Below, one piece after another: positions 1 to 9,021 of a stretch of DNA of 64,000 nt; within the stretch, counting starts at the first letter, position 1, and each line of letters starts with the position of its first letter. Both the position numbers and the translations under genes were made by a program. The DNA comes from Pseudoxanthomonas sp. Root65 (GTDB lineage Bacteria > Pseudomonadota > Gammaproteobacteria > Xanthomonadales > Xanthomonadaceae): NCBI RefSeq assembly GCF_001427635.1, contig NZ_LMHA01000001.1, positions 2,260,562 to 2,324,561 on the forward strand. The letters run 5' to 3'. Below the pieces are notes generated by a model, which worked only from the letters and a program-made list of their open reading frames with translations, made no database searches and was not told where the DNA came from.

Positions 1-154
1 CCTCGATGCCGGCACTGAAGACGCCGTCGCCGACCACGTCGCGGGCGACATGCAGCAGTTCGTCCGACGCGGTACGCCGGATGTCGCCGGTGTGGACGCA
101 GCCCGTCAGTGCGGCGGACAAGGCCAGTGTTGTGATGGATTTCGACAGCGTCAT
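1..154 (-). CDS. lipoprotein, N-terminal part only (cut by window start)
   Basis: Only the first 51 codons are present. The N-terminus has a positively charged start (MTLSKS), a short hydrophobic stretch and a lipobox LTGC, with the lipidated Cys at residue 19. This marks an envelope lipoprotein processed by signal peptidase II. A GAGGGG Shine-Dalgarno lies just upstream of the ATG at 154. It sits 38 bases after the rlmM stop on the same strand, so the two may be co-transcribed. The rest of the protein and its family cannot be judged here. Confidence 0.7.
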   Translation of the reverse strand, partial: MTLSKSITTLALSAALTGCVHTGDIRRTASDELLHVARDVVGDGVFSAGIE

Positions 155-192
155 CCGTTTCCCCTCGGGTGGCGTGCAGGTGGCCTGGTATG

Positions 193-1245
193 TCAGCCGG
201 GCGTGGCGAACACGGTGATCTCTTCGCGGTCGTGGTAAAGCTGGCGCGCGCGGACTTCGAGCGGTCGCCCCGCCTGGTCAGCGAAGAGGTCCAGGCACAG
301 CTTGGTCTCGTCCCAGCGCTTCTTCATCGGCAGCTTGAGGTTGAACACCGCGTGCCGGCACCAGCCTTCACGGAACCACTGCGCCATGCGCTCGGCCACG
401 CGGCGCGGCTGTTCGACCATGTCGCAGACCATCCAGTCCAGTGGCTGCGTGGGTTTCCAGTGGAAGCCGTCGGCGCGCAGGTGTTCCACCAGTCCGGTCG
501 CCAGCACGTGCTCGCGCAGCGGACCGTTGTCGACACTGGTCACGCGCAGGTGGTGACGGGTCAGCACCCAGGTCCAGCCGCCTGGCGCCGCGCCCAGATC
601 GGCCGCGGTCATGCCGGGCTTCAGCAGCGCGTCGCGCTGGCGTTCGTCCAGCAGCGAGAGGAAGGCTTCCTCCAGCTTCAGCGCCGAGCGCGACGGCGCA
701 TCGGGCAGCAGCTTCAATCGCGGGATGCCGAGCTGCCACGGTGCGCTGTCGCGCGCGTCGGCGACGCACAGGAACAGATGGTCGCCCTGCACGAACACCA
801 CATGCAGGCGCGGCAGCCGCGCGTCTTCTTTCTCGCTCAGGAACCCGGCCTTGCGCAGCGCCGGACGCAGCGCATTGCCGAAACTGCGCGCCAGGCCGGC
901 CAGCGGCTTGGCGCTGTCGGAATCCGGGTGCTCCACCCACAGGTCGCCATAGCGTCCGGCACCGGCCAGCGCGGCGAGCAGCGGCGTGATGCGGTCCTTC
1001 GGGTCGATGCCACGCAGTTCGGCGAGCAGGCGCAGCTTCTGTCGGGCGAAGATCAGGTCGCGCCAGGGCAGCGCACGATCCAGTGCCTCGGCCTGTTCGC
1101 AGACCAACACGACATGGCCGTCGTTGCGCTGCGCGCGCGCATAGCCGGCGAACCCGGCCAGCGCGGCGCGCTCGGTCAGTTCGGCAGCAAGTTCGGGTTC
1201 GAATCCCTGGCGGCAATAAGCCAGCAGGCCGGTCGTCGATGACAT
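193..1245 (-). CDS. rlmM: 23S rRNA 2'-O-ribose C2498 methyltransferase RlmM
   Basis: 350 residues, close to the usual RlmM length. The N-terminal part (about 1-170) matches the THUMP-like RNA-binding region seen in this family. The C-terminal Rossmann methyltransferase carries the SAM motif DLGAAPGGWTW at 216-226, an acidic VCDMVE motif near 273-278 and the basic FNLKLPMKKRW motif near 301-311 that supplies a catalytic lysine. The enzyme 2'-O-methylates C2498 of 23S rRNA in the cytoplasm before 50S assembly is complete. It lies about 90 bases downstream of the deaminase gene on the same strand. The identification is firm from the motif set and length; methylation position is taken from family knowledge. 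Confidence 0.93.
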   Translation of the reverse strand: MSSTTGLLAYCRQGFEPELAAELTERAALAGFAGYARAQRNDGHVVLVCEQAEALDRALPWRDLIFARQKLRLLAELRGIDPKDRITPLLAALAGAGRYGDLWVEHPDSDSAKPLAGLARSFGNALRPALRKAGFLSEKEDARLPRLHVVFVQGDHLFLCVADARDSAPWQLGIPRLKLLPDAPSRSALKLEEAFLSLLDERQRDALLKPGMTAADLGAAPGGWTWVLTRHHLRVTSVDNGPLREHVLATGLVEHLRADGFHWKPTQPLDWMVCDMVEQPRRVAERMAQWFREGWCRHAVFNLKLPMKKRWDETKLCLDLFADQAGRPLEVRARQLYHDREEITVFATPG

Positions 1246-1335
1246 GGCGCGGTCGCGTGAAGCGGAGGGCTGCGGCTCCAGCCGCGAGGACAGGGTACAG
1301 GAGAAGCCGGGTGCGATGGCTTCCCGACGCGTCGC

Positions 1336-1896
1336 TCAGTACGTGTCGCCGCCGGATTCGCCGTACTGCTTGAGCACCGCGCGTGCGTCGTCGCGACGCA
1401 GGTCGCGCACGACCTCGATGCCGCGCGTGGTGAGCTCGCCGATCCAGTCCGCCGGCAACGGGCCTTCGTCGAACTCGGTCAGTTCCATCACGTCCTCGGC
1501 GCGCGCGCCGATCAGCAGGCGGTCGATGCCGGCCCAGATGGTGGCGCCGTAGCACTGGCAGCACGGCTGCGACGAGGTGGCCAGCACCACCGGCGCCAGC
1601 ACATCGTTGAGGCGTGGCGTCTGCAGGCGCTGCTGCGCCAGCATGTAGGCCATGGTCTCGGCATGCGCCAGCGAACAGGTGTGCGGCATCACGCGGTTCA
1701 CGCCCAGGGCGATGACGCGATGGTCCGGGCCGAACACCACCGCGCCGAACGGGCCACCGGTGTTGGCGTCCACGTTGCGACGCGACAGGTCGATGGCCAG
1801 CGCGACCTTGTCTTCGTCGCTGGCATAAGTCGCCGACGCATCGACCAGGTCGTGCGTCCAGGCGGGCAGGGTCAGGTGGATCTGTTGATAGAGCAT
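1336..1896 (-). CDS. zinc-dependent nucleoside/base deaminase
   Basis: 186 residues of the cytidine/deoxycytidylate deaminase fold. The zinc site is complete: HAE at 78-80 (His ligand plus catalytic Glu) and PCCQC at 111-115 (two Cys ligands). The preceding GGPFGAVV near 48-54 is typical of the guanine deaminase and tRNA adenosine deaminase side of the superfamily. The substrate cannot be fixed from sequence; guanine or another purine or pyrimidine base is plausible. The start at 1896 is chosen because its ATG overlaps the stop of the upstream lipoprotein gene (TAATG), which implies translational coupling. A longer in-frame extension to 2010 exists but would run back inside the lipoprotein gene. 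Confidence 0.85.
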   Translation of the reverse strand: MLYQQIHLTLPAWTHDLVDASATYASDEDKVALAIDLSRRNVDANTGGPFGAVVFGPDHRVIALGVNRVMPHTCSLAHAETMAYMLAQQRLQTPRLNDVLAPVVLATSSQPCCQCYGATIWAGIDRLLIGARAEDVMELTEFDEGPLPADWIGELTTRGIEVVRDLRRDDARAVLKQYGESGGDTY

Positions 1897-2315
1897 TACG
1901 GGGTGGGAACTTTCAGGGAAGAGGAATCGGATTCGCAGCGGCCGCTGACGCACTGGCAGGCGGTCACGTCGGCGAAACCGCAGACCCCCATGCGGCCGCT
2001 GGCGGCGCACTGGGCCTGTACGCCCTGCGGATCGGTGGGGCTGTCCTTGTTAACGCAGGCCGGCATCGCGCCGCAGCAGTTGCCGACGTTTTTCACCGCA
2101 CAGTCCGCGCTGGTCCTGCAGGCGTAATCCACTGCGATCGCACCGGCCTCGCGTGGCGGCAGGTTCCCGCCGGTCGGCTTGGGCGTCGGCGTCGATGCGG
2201 GGGGCGGATCGCCGGCTCCGTCATCGGAGGCCGCGGGTGCCGCGCAGCCCGCCAACGCGAACAAGAAAAGACAGGACAGCAGGGCAGGCAGCAGGCGCAG
2301 CGCGATGCGGGACAT
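1896..2315 (-). CDS. cysteine-rich secreted lipoprotein
   Basis: 139 residues. A signal peptide with hydrophobic core and lipobox LAGC (Cys24) is followed by a Ser/Pro/Asp/Gly-rich linker to about residue 60. A compact Cys-rich domain follows, with motifs DYACRTSADCAVK and NVGNCCG. The even, dense cysteines suggest a disulfide-bonded domain outside the cytoplasm. Proteins with this CRTxxDCAVKNVGNCCG pattern occur in xanthomonads, but I know no function. Its stop codon overlaps the start of the deaminase gene by one base, so the two are probably one transcript even though one product is secreted and the other cytoplasmic. Confidence 0.8.
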   Translation of the reverse strand: MSRIALRLLPALLSCLFLFALAGCAAPAASDDGAGDPPPASTPTPKPTGGNLPPREAGAIAVDYACRTSADCAVKNVGNCCGAMPACVNKDSPTDPQGVQAQCAASGRMGVCGFADVTACQCVSGRCESDSSSLKVPTP

Positions 2316-2391
2316 GGCGGACTCCTTCCTCGGTGGTGGTACGCGCCAGCCTGCCCTCCGCCGCCTCAAGAGGCGGTGAAAGGTGCCGGCA

Positions 2392-4149
2392 TCAGGCCTT
2401 GGTCGCCCAAGTGTCGCGCAGGGTGACGCTGCGGTTGAACACGGGGCGCTCCGGGGTGTGGTCGTAGCGGTCCGCGACGAAGTAACCCGTGCGCTCTAAC
2501 TGGAACGACTGCTCGGGCGTGGCGCTGGCCGCCGCCGGCTCCACGTAGCCGGTCACGGTGCGGCGGGAGTCCGGGTTCATGTAGTCGCGGTAGGTCTTGC
2601 CTTCCGATTCGTCATCCGGGTTCGGCACGGTGAACAGCCGGTCGTACAGGCGGATTTCCGCGGCGACGGCGTGCTGCGCGCTCACCCAGTGGATGGTGCC
2701 CTTGATCTTGCGCTCGGCGCCGGCCATGCCGGGACGCGACTCCGGGTCCAGCCAGCCGCGCAGTTCGACGATCTGGCCGGCGTCGTTCTTGATCACTTCA
2801 TCGCAGCGCACGATGCCGGCGCCGCGCAGGCGCACTTCGCCGCCCGTGGTCAGCCGCTTGAAACCCTTCGGCGGCACTTCCTCGAAGTCCTCGCGCTCGA
2901 TCCACAGTTCGCGCGAGAACGGCACGCTGCGCTGGCCGAACGACTCGTCCTTCGGGTGGTTGGAAAACGTCAGCGTTTCCTCGTGGCCTTCGGGCAGGTT
3001 GGCCAGCACCAGCTTGACCGGATCGACCACACCCATGCGGCGCGGCGCGGCAGCGTCCAGGTCCTCGCGCAGTGCGCCTTCCAGGATCGAGATGTCCAGC
3101 AGCGAATTCTGCTTGCTGATGCCCACGCGATCCACCATCAGGCGCAGCGCGGACGGCGTGTAGCCGCGGCGGCGGATGCCCTGCAGCGTCGGCATGCGCG
3201 GGTCGTCCCAGCCATCGACCAGATTGTCGTTGACCATCGCCAGCAGCTTGCGCTTGCTCATCACCAGGTAGTTGAAGTTCAGGCGCGAGAACTCGATCTG
3301 GCGCGGCTTGCTGGCTTCCTTCGGCAACCCCTTGACGAGCAGCGGCGCCAGCAGATCCGGCGAATTCGCCAGGTCCACCTTGTCCACGCACCAGTCGTAC
3401 AGCGGGCGGTGGTCTTCGAATTCCAGCGTGCACAGCGAGTGGGTGATGCCTTCCACCGCATCGCTCAGCGAGTGCGCGTAGTCGTACATCGGATAGATCG
3501 GCCACTCGTTGCCCGTGTTCTGGTGCTCGACGTGCTTGATGCGGTACAGCGCCGGATCGCGCAGGTTGATGTTGCCGCTGGCCATGTCGATCTTCGCGCG
3601 CAGGGTGCGCGCCCCATCCGCGAACTCGCCCGCGCGCATGCGACGGAACAGGTCCAGGTTCTCTTCCACGCTGCGGTCGCGGTACGGCGAGTTGCGGCCG
3701 GGCTCGGTCAGCGTGCCGCGGTATTCGCGTACGTCCTCCGCGCTCAGGTCGCAGACGAAGGCGTCGCCCTGGCGGATCAGCTTCTCGCCGGCCAGGTACA
3801 GCACCTCGAAGTAGTCCGAGGCGTGGCGCAGGTCGTGCCAGTCGAAGCCCAGCCAGCGCACATCGTCCTGGATGGCGCGCACGTATTCCGGGTCTTCCTT
3901 GGCCGGATTGGTGTCGTCCAGGCGCAGGTTGCACACGCCGCCGAATTCGCCGGCGATGCCGAAGTCCAGGCAGATCGCCTTGGCGTGGCCGATGTGCAGG
4001 TAACCGTTGGGCTCGGGCGGGAAGCGCGTCTTCACCGCCGTGTGCCGGCCGCTGGCCAGGTCCTCGCGCACGATCTGGCGGATGAAGTCCCGTTTTTCGG
4101 GCGCGGCATCGTCAGCAGGAGGGGCGGGGCGGGCAGCGTCGTCGGACAT
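2392..4149 (-). CDS. glnS: glutaminyl-tRNA synthetase
   Basis: 585 residues, class I aminoacyl-tRNA synthetase that charges tRNA-Gln with glutamine in the cytoplasm. The HIGH signature sits in PEPNGYLHIGHAK (45-57) and the KMSKS counterpart is VMSKRK (296-301). The rest aligns by eye with GlnRS (LRLDDTNP near 75-82, a two-part beta-barrel anticodon domain after about 350). The N-terminus has a short Ala/Pro/Asp-rich tail before the conserved KRDFIRQIV. It is divergent from the GST gene, with about 93 bases between starts that must hold both promoters. The matching tRNA-Gln gene is also in this window, at 59473. Confidence 0.97.
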   Translation of the reverse strand: MSDDAARPAPPADDAAPEKRDFIRQIVREDLASGRHTAVKTRFPPEPNGYLHIGHAKAICLDFGIAGEFGGVCNLRLDDTNPAKEDPEYVRAIQDDVRWLGFDWHDLRHASDYFEVLYLAGEKLIRQGDAFVCDLSAEDVREYRGTLTEPGRNSPYRDRSVEENLDLFRRMRAGEFADGARTLRAKIDMASGNINLRDPALYRIKHVEHQNTGNEWPIYPMYDYAHSLSDAVEGITHSLCTLEFEDHRPLYDWCVDKVDLANSPDLLAPLLVKGLPKEASKPRQIEFSRLNFNYLVMSKRKLLAMVNDNLVDGWDDPRMPTLQGIRRRGYTPSALRLMVDRVGISKQNSLLDISILEGALREDLDAAAPRRMGVVDPVKLVLANLPEGHEETLTFSNHPKDESFGQRSVPFSRELWIEREDFEEVPPKGFKRLTTGGEVRLRGAGIVRCDEVIKNDAGQIVELRGWLDPESRPGMAGAERKIKGTIHWVSAQHAVAAEIRLYDRLFTVPNPDDESEGKTYRDYMNPDSRRTVTGYVEPAAASATPEQSFQLERTGYFVADRYDHTPERPVFNRSVTLRDTWATKA

Positions 4150-4242
4150 CGGGGGCGGACAGGCGGGGAAAGGCGCAAGTTTAGCCGGTCCCGTGGCCGC
4201 GCTGGTCTATCCTGAACCGCCCCGAGCCGCAGTGATCCCCGC

Positions 4243-4911
4243 ATGAGCCTTCCTGTCCTGGTGATCGGCAACAAGAACTACTCCTCCTGGTCGCTGCGGC
4301 CCTGGCTGCTGCTGCGGCACTTCGGCGTGGCCTTCGACGAGGTCAGGCTGTTGCTGGATACGCCCGGGTTCGCCGACGGGGTCCGGCACCACTCGCCCAC
4401 CGGCAAGGTGCCGGCGCTGCACGATGGCGGGGTGCACGTATGGGATTCGCTGGCCATCTGCGAATACGCCAACGAGCGCTGGCTGGACGGCAAGGGATGG
4501 CCGCAGGACCGGGAGTCGCGCGCGCTGGCCCGCGCGGCGGCGGCCGAGATGCATTCGGGCTTCGTGGCGCTGCGCACGCAGCTGCCGATGAACAGCCGGC
4601 GCACGCCCGACGCCTACCGCTGGGACGCCGCCGCCCAGCGCGACATCGATCGCGTGCAGGACCTGTGGCGACAGTTGCGTGAGGCACATGCTGGGGATGG
4701 CGACTTCCTGTGCGGCGGGTTCGGCATTGTCGACGCGATGTACGCGCCGGTGGCGATCCGCTTCGAGGGCTACGGGGTGGAGGTGGACGCCACCGCGCGC
4801 GCCTACATGCAGGCGCTGTTCGCGCTGCCGGCCCTGCGCGAGTGGCGCGAGGCGGCCGCGGCGGAAACTGAATCGGTCGCGGCCACCGATGCCGTGCGCG
4901 CTCCGCTGTAA
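4243..4911 (+). CDS. glutathione S-transferase family protein
   Basis: 222 residues. The N-terminal thioredoxin-like domain begins VLVIGNKNYSSWSLRPW, where the serine pair after NY is the usual active-site position of this bacterial group. TGKVPAL with its cis-proline and DSLAICEY follow, forming the gamma-glutamyl binding motif. The helical C-terminal domain covers roughly residues 90-210. The role is likely glutathione conjugation or reduction of an unidentified substrate in the cytoplasm. It is transcribed divergently from glnS and followed 38 bases later by the DUF2007 gene, so it probably starts a small plus-strand unit that includes msrA. Confidence 0.9.
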   Translation: MSLPVLVIGNKNYSSWSLRPWLLLRHFGVAFDEVRLLLDTPGFADGVRHHSPTGKVPALHDGGVHVWDSLAICEYANERWLDGKGWPQDRESRALARAAAAEMHSGFVALRTQLPMNSRRTPDAYRWDAAAQRDIDRVQDLWRQLREAHAGDGDFLCGGFGIVDAMYAPVAIRFEGYGVEVDATARAYMQALFALPALREWREAAAAETESVAATDAVRAPL

Positions 4912-4949
4912 CGGACGCGCGGTGTAGGCTGGAGCCGGAGGACACATCC

Positions 4950-5219
4950 ATGCGCGTGGTCTACCTGGCCGACAACCTGTTCGACGCCCACCTGGTCAAG
5001 CACGCGCTGGAGGAGGTGGCGATCCCGGCGTTCGTGTTCGGCGAATCGCTGCTGGGCGGGATGGGCGAACTGCCGCTGTTCGGCGTGCTGCGGGTGTGCG
5101 TGCCGGACGCCGCGTTCCCCGAGGCGGAAGGCGTCGTACAGGCGCTGGGGCTGGAATCGCGCGGCGATGGCCCCATCTTGGAAGGCGACGACGAAGGCGC
5201 CGGCCTCCTGCCCGCCTGA
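4950..5219 (+). CDS. DUF2007 small protein (putative signal-transducing protein)
   Basis: 89 residues. The whole protein looks like a DUF2007 domain: a beta-strand opening [20 protein letters not shown], then [17 protein letters not shown], and a second half rich in hydrophobic strands. DUF2007 proteins resemble PII-like/ACT-like small domains and are called putative signal-transducing proteins, but no activity is established. A good Shine-Dalgarno (GGAGGA) lies before the ATG. It sits between the GST and msrA genes with short gaps, consistent with one transcript. No membrane segment or signal peptide is seen. Confidence 0.8.
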   Translation: MRVVYLADNLFDAHLVKHALEEVAIPAFVFGESLLGGMGELPLFGVLRVCVPDAAFPEAEGVVQALGLESRGDGPILEGDDEGAGLLPA

Positions 5220-5250
5220 TCCGTCTTCCCCCACGACCACGAGGTTCACC

Positions 5251-5901
<651 letters not shown>

Positions 5902-5914
5902 GGAGTGGTGGTTG

Positions 5915-5982
5915 TGGGAGTGACGTGAGTCGCGAAGCTCTTTGAGCTGGCCGTGGCAGCTCCGCGACTCATGTCGCTCTCA
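5915..5982. repeat. hairpin-forming dispersed repeat, copy 1
   Basis: A 20-base arm at 5915-5934 (TGGGAGTGACGTGAGTCGCG) pairs with 5963-5982. Seventeen of 20 pairs are Watson-Crick and the other three are G-U wobbles, so an RNA hairpin forms on either strand. A near-identical, perfectly paired copy lies at 53315-53368. It sits between convergent msrA and the minus-strand gene ending at 5997, where it could end transcription or protect mRNA ends. Confidence 0.8.
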
Positions 5983-5996
5983 TGGCGCGTTTCTTC

Positions 5997-6638
5997 CTAC
6001 AACCGCGTGACGCCGCAGACGTAGACGAGTTCGCAGGCCCCGCTGCCGGTATCGGTGCGGCGGGTGGAACTGCGCCAGCGCCAGCCGTCCTCGGCCTTCG
6101 CCTCCACCAGCCAGCCGTCGATGCGCACGCGCTCGTCCTTGCGTACATCCGCGAGCGCCTGCGCGACGCCATCGTTGCCGGGAATCATGTGCATGTTGGC
6201 GCTGCTGCCGAGGATCTCGTCCGTCGGCAGCGGCGGCTGGTCGCGCCAGCGGTAGTGGTACCAGCGCGAGGACTGGCGGATGTCCAGCGCCTCGATCACG
6301 GCGTCCTCTTCCATGCGCTGCCAGCCCAGGGCGAGATCGACGGGCGACAGCGCTGCTTCTCGCCCGCTGCGGTAGTCCTTGCGCGACAGCACGCGCGCCT
6401 CGAGGCTGAAGCCGGCCAGCGGCATGAGCGTGGCGGCCTCCAGCGCGAACGGTGGCAGGTCGTCGGGGACATCGCTCTGCAGCGGCGGCTCGCCCGTTGC
6501 CACGCGAGGCGGCAGCGGACAGGCAGGCGATTCACCGCTCGCAGCTGGCGGTGCACGCAGGCTGCGACGGTGATCGGAGAACCACCAGCCGGCGACGCCG
6601 GCCAGCAGCGCGATCACCAGCAGGGCGCGCAGGTTCAT
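5997..6638 (-). CDS. conserved membrane-anchored or secreted protein of unknown function
   Basis: 213 residues. The N-terminus MNLRALLVIALLAGVAGWWF is a signal anchor or uncleaved signal peptide. The remaining roughly 180 residues would face the periplasm. Features include SRKDYRSGREAALSPVDLAL, GWQRMEED, and a C-terminal half with KDERVRIDGWLVEA and WRWRSS. The latter looks like an OB-like or beta-rich domain ending in a disulfide-capable pair (GACELVYVCG). I do not recognise a named family. The start at 6638 is 22 bases after the tal stop, so it is probably the second gene of a tal operon. Start choice rests on the signal-like N-terminus. Confidence 0.7.
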   Translation of the reverse strand: MNLRALLVIALLAGVAGWWFSDHRRSLRAPPAASGESPACPLPPRVATGEPPLQSDVPDDLPPFALEAATLMPLAGFSLEARVLSRKDYRSGREAALSPVDLALGWQRMEEDAVIEALDIRQSSRWYHYRWRDQPPLPTDEILGSSANMHMIPGNDGVAQALADVRKDERVRIDGWLVEAKAEDGWRWRSSTRRTDTGSGACELVYVCGVTRL

Positions 6639-6660
6639 CCGCGACCGCGCGAAGGCAGCC

Positions 6661-7626
6661 TCAGGCTGCCAGCTTCTCGCGGATCGTTGCGCGCAGGGCC
6701 TGCAGGTCCTTGGCGAAGGCATCGATACCGGTGGCCAGCTTCTCCTTCGCCATCGGATCGGCCTCGATCGCGGCGGCGAAGCTCTCCGCCGTCACCGGTG
6801 CGGCCGTCACGCCTTCGGCGGCGCCGGGCGAGAGCTTGCGCGGCAGTTCGCCGGTTTCCTGGTCCAGCTTCTCCAGCAGGTCGGGCGAAATCGTCAGGCG
6901 GTCGCAGCCGGCCAACGCCTCGATCTGCGCGGTGGAACGGAAGGACGCGCCCATCACCACCGTCGGCGAGCCGCGGCGCTTGAACTCGGCGTACACGCCG
7001 CGCACGAACACCACGCCGGGATCTTCGTCGATGGTCGCCGGCGCCTGGCCGTTGGCCACGTACCAGTCGAGGATGCGGCCCACGAACGGCGAGATCAGGA
7101 ACGCCCCGGCTTCGGCGCAGGCGATGGCCTGGGTCGGATTGAAGATCAGTGTCAGGTTGCAGTCGATGCCTTCGGCCTGCAGGACGCGTGCGGCTTCCAC
7201 GCCTTCCCAGGTGGAGGCGACCTTGATCAGGATGCGGTCGCGGCCGACGCCCTGGTCGGCATACATCTGCACGAACTTGCGCGCCTTGGCGACGGTGGCG
7301 GCGGTGTCGTGGGCCTGGTCGGCATCGACCTCGGTGGAGACGCGACCGGGAATCAGGCCGGCCAGCTTGACGCCAACGCCCACGGTCAGGCGGTCCACGA
7401 TTTCGTCCACCAACGCCTCTCCGCCACCCTGCGCGCGTGCCCAGGCGAGCTGCTCGTCGATCAGGTCGGCGTACACCGGCAGGTCGAGCGCCTTCTTCAC
7501 CAGTGTAGGATTGGTGGTGCAGTCCACCGGCTTGAGGCGCTTGATGGCGTCGTAGTCCCCGGTGTCGGCGACGACAACGGAGAGTTCGCGGAGCTGCTGT
7601 AGTTTGCTGGGGGCGGCGGAGTTCAT
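6661..7626 (-). CDS. tal: transaldolase
   Basis: 321 residues, matching the classical TalA/TalB size (about 317). It transfers a dihydroxyacetone unit between sedoheptulose 7-phosphate and glyceraldehyde 3-phosphate in the non-oxidative pentose phosphate pathway. The motif [12 protein letters not shown] (36-47) opens the barrel. The Schiff-base lysine is Lys135 in [10 protein letters not shown], equivalent to Lys132 of E. coli TalB. The ATG at 7626 is the natural N-terminus ([15 protein letters not shown]). Upstream lies a long non-coding stretch. Downstream the small envelope gene at 5997-6638 follows after 22 bases. Confidence 0.96.
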   Translation of the reverse strand: MNSAAPSKLQQLRELSVVVADTGDYDAIKRLKPVDCTTNPTLVKKALDLPVYADLIDEQLAWARAQGGGEALVDEIVDRLTVGVGVKLAGLIPGRVSTEVDADQAHDTAATVAKARKFVQMYADQGVGRDRILIKVASTWEGVEAARVLQAEGIDCNLTLIFNPTQAIACAEAGAFLISPFVGRILDWYVANGQAPATIDEDPGVVFVRGVYAEFKRRGSPTVVMGASFRSTAQIEALAGCDRLTISPDLLEKLDQETGELPRKLSPGAAEGVTAAPVTAESFAAAIEADPMAKEKLATGIDAFAKDLQALRATIREKLAA

Positions 7627-7780
7627 GCGGTGGCTCGGCTGGGGCACAGGATGGGGAGGGGAAGTATGCCCTGTCCCCCGGTGCGGAGGTTTGTGGCAGG
7701 CGGTCGGAATTGGCGTTGTTTTGGCATGGTGCGGCTCGTCGCGAAGAGCGGTTTGATGGCCGTGGTCCCGCGATTCGAGT

Positions 7781-7830
7781 CCCTCTCCCTGCGGGAGAGG
7801 GGTTGGGGTGAGGGCCAGCGAAGTCCGTGT
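7781..7830. repeat. dispersed repeat CCCTCTCC-type, copy 1
   Basis: Begins CCCTCTCCCTGCGGGAGAGG, a self-complementary hairpin with loop CTGC, followed by GGTTGGGGTGAGGGCCAGCG and AAGTCC. A second copy at 7974-8025 differs at only a few positions, so this is a repeated intergenic element rather than gene sequence. Confidence 0.8.
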
Positions 7831-7973
7831 CTGCCTCGACCACAACGATGACCAGGTCCGTGGTGGATTTTTCGGTGGACTTGCGCGATGAGGTTTCCCC
7901 CGATACACGTCACCCATGCGCGTGATCCCTGCCTTCTCGAGAGCGTACTCGCCAGGCGGACCCGTTCTTGAGC

Positions 7974-8025
7974 CCCTCTCCCTGCGGGAGAGGGGTTGGG
8001 GAGAGGGCCAACGAAGTCCATGTCT
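7974..8025. repeat. dispersed repeat CCCTCTCC-type, copy 2
   Basis: Same orientation and core as the copy at 7781, here with GGTTGGGGAGAGGGCCAACG then AAGTCCATGTCTTCGA. The conserved part spans about 48 bases and starts with the same hairpin. The two copies are about 190 bases apart. Confidence 0.8.
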
Positions 8026-8200
8026 TCGATCTGCCCGTAGTCGGCACCACATCCGCCATGGACTCTTCTTTTCATGGCCCGCCGGGACTGCCGGACCTCA
8101 GGGGGCCCAGGAGCCGAAGCGGACGCGTCAGCACTTGCTGTTGCTCCTGCTTTTGGGTCCCCATGAGGCACGGCGAGTGGGCCGGGTAAAACCCGAAGGG

Positions 8201-8254
8201 CGCCGTCATGGATGACGGCGTTTTCGTATGGCACATGGATGTGCCTTACGAAAA
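8201..8254. repeat. two adjacent inverted repeats (stacked hairpins)
   Basis: Hairpin one at 8201-8220 is CGCCGTCAT, GG, ATGACGGCG (9-base perfect stem). It is followed at once by hairpin two at 8221-8254: TTTTCGTA-T-GGCACAT, GG, ATGTGCC-T-TACGAAAA, with one T/T mismatch. Both share an ATGGAT centre. On the plus strand hairpin one plus TTTT looks like a terminator, but no plus-strand gene precedes it. On the minus strand it would lie downstream of rnk. Confidence 0.75.
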
Positions 8255-8323
8255 TTCCCGGACCATTCGCGGACCCGGAGCGCGCAGCGCGGAGGGCGTG
8301 CCGCCTGGGGTGTGTTTCTTTGA

Positions 8324-8351
8324 TTCTTTCTTTGCACAAGCAAAGAAAGAA
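8324..8351. repeat. perfect 12-base inverted repeat
   Basis: TTCTTTCTTTGC (8324-8335), loop ACAA, GCAAAGAAAGAA (8340-8351). This A/T-rich stem stands out in GC-rich DNA. From memory, the same TTTCTTTGCACAAGCAAAGAAA core is frequent between genes in related xanthomonad genomes. It lies downstream of rnk on the minus strand and may act as a transcript-end structure. Confidence 0.75.
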
Positions 8352-8470
8352 TGCCTCCGCGGCGAGCGGTGCCATCTCCAACCACCCATAAAAATCGCCG
8401 CGAGCGCTTGAGATCGAGGGTCGACAACTTCCGCCGACGCCAACGGTCCGCATGTCGATCCAGCAAGCAA

Positions 8471-8911
8471 TCAGCGATGCAGATCGCCACTCGCTTCCGG
8501 CTGATAGGTGATCTCGGTGACCCGCAGGCGCAACGGGCGGTTGCCGGCGGCCTGCCAATCGATCGTCTGGCCCACCGACAGACCGAGCAGCGCACTGCCG
8601 ACCGGCGCCAGCACGGAGACCAGGCCGGTCTCGACGTTCGCTTCGTGGGGATAGACCAGCGTCAGCTGGTGATGCTCGCCGGTGAGCTCGTCATCGCATT
8701 CGACGCGCGAGTGCATCGTCACGACGTTGTCCGGCATCTGGTCCGGCGCGCGCACGTCGGCGCGGTTGAGTTCGTCCATCAGGGCCAGCGCAGCCGGATG
8801 CCGGCGCAGCACGGGCGTATCGAGCAGGGCTTCGAGACGCGACAGGTCGCGGCTGGAAATCACGAGCGGGGGCAGGGACGGCGGCAGGCCGCTGGTGCGG
8901 GTGTTGTTCAT
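8471..8911 (-). CDS. rnk: nucleoside diphosphate kinase regulator Rnk-like (GreA/GreB C-terminal fold)
   Basis: 146 residues. After a short N-terminal stretch with PLVISSRDLSRLEALLD comes a GreA/GreB-like C-terminal domain. It shows MPDNVVTMHSRVEC, then ELTGEHHQLTLVYPHEAN, VSVLAPVGSALLGLSVGQ and IDW. This is the Rnk pattern: a protein that binds RNA polymerase near the secondary channel but lacks the long cleavage-stimulating coiled coil. The start at 8911 is chosen because homologous sequence begins there; the longer frame to 9025 runs towards oxyR. It is downstream of oxyR on the same strand, about 110 bases away, and may be expressed from its own promoter. Confidence 0.85.
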   Translation of the reverse strand: MNNTRTSGLPPSLPPLVISSRDLSRLEALLDTPVLRRHPAALALMDELNRADVRAPDQMPDNVVTMHSRVECDDELTGEHHQLTLVYPHEANVETGLVSVLAPVGSALLGLSVGQTIDWQAAGNRPLRLRVTEITYQPEASGDLHR

Positions 8912-9021
8912 CTGGTTCTCTCGGTTTTGGGGTCGCGCAAAAAGAAACGGGCGACGCGTTGCTGCGCCGCCCATCGGAGTCCTGTTTTGCACGCTTACCG
9001 TAGCCCGGAAGCGCGACGCCT

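Larger units (their letters stand above)
7627..8470. other. non-coding region between tal and rnk, rich in hairpins
   Basis: About 840 bases with no gene I can support. It holds two copies of a CCCTCTCC...GGAGAGGGG element and three inverted repeats, annotated separately. Open frames here encode low-complexity products resembling spurious translations of xanthomonad intergenic repeats (for example ...FFDSFFAQAKKE), so I leave them out. The minus-strand promoter of tal should lie near 7630-7700. Confidence 0.65.

Noticed and set aside
2671..4215. Open frame of 514 codons opposite glnS
   Set aside because: Full overlap with a certain gene and no recognisable motif.
8208..8411. Small frames ending ...FFDSFFAQAKKE in the tal-rnk gap
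   Set aside because: These are translations of a dispersed intergenic repeat and recur as spurious predictions in related genomes; hairpins explain the sequence better.
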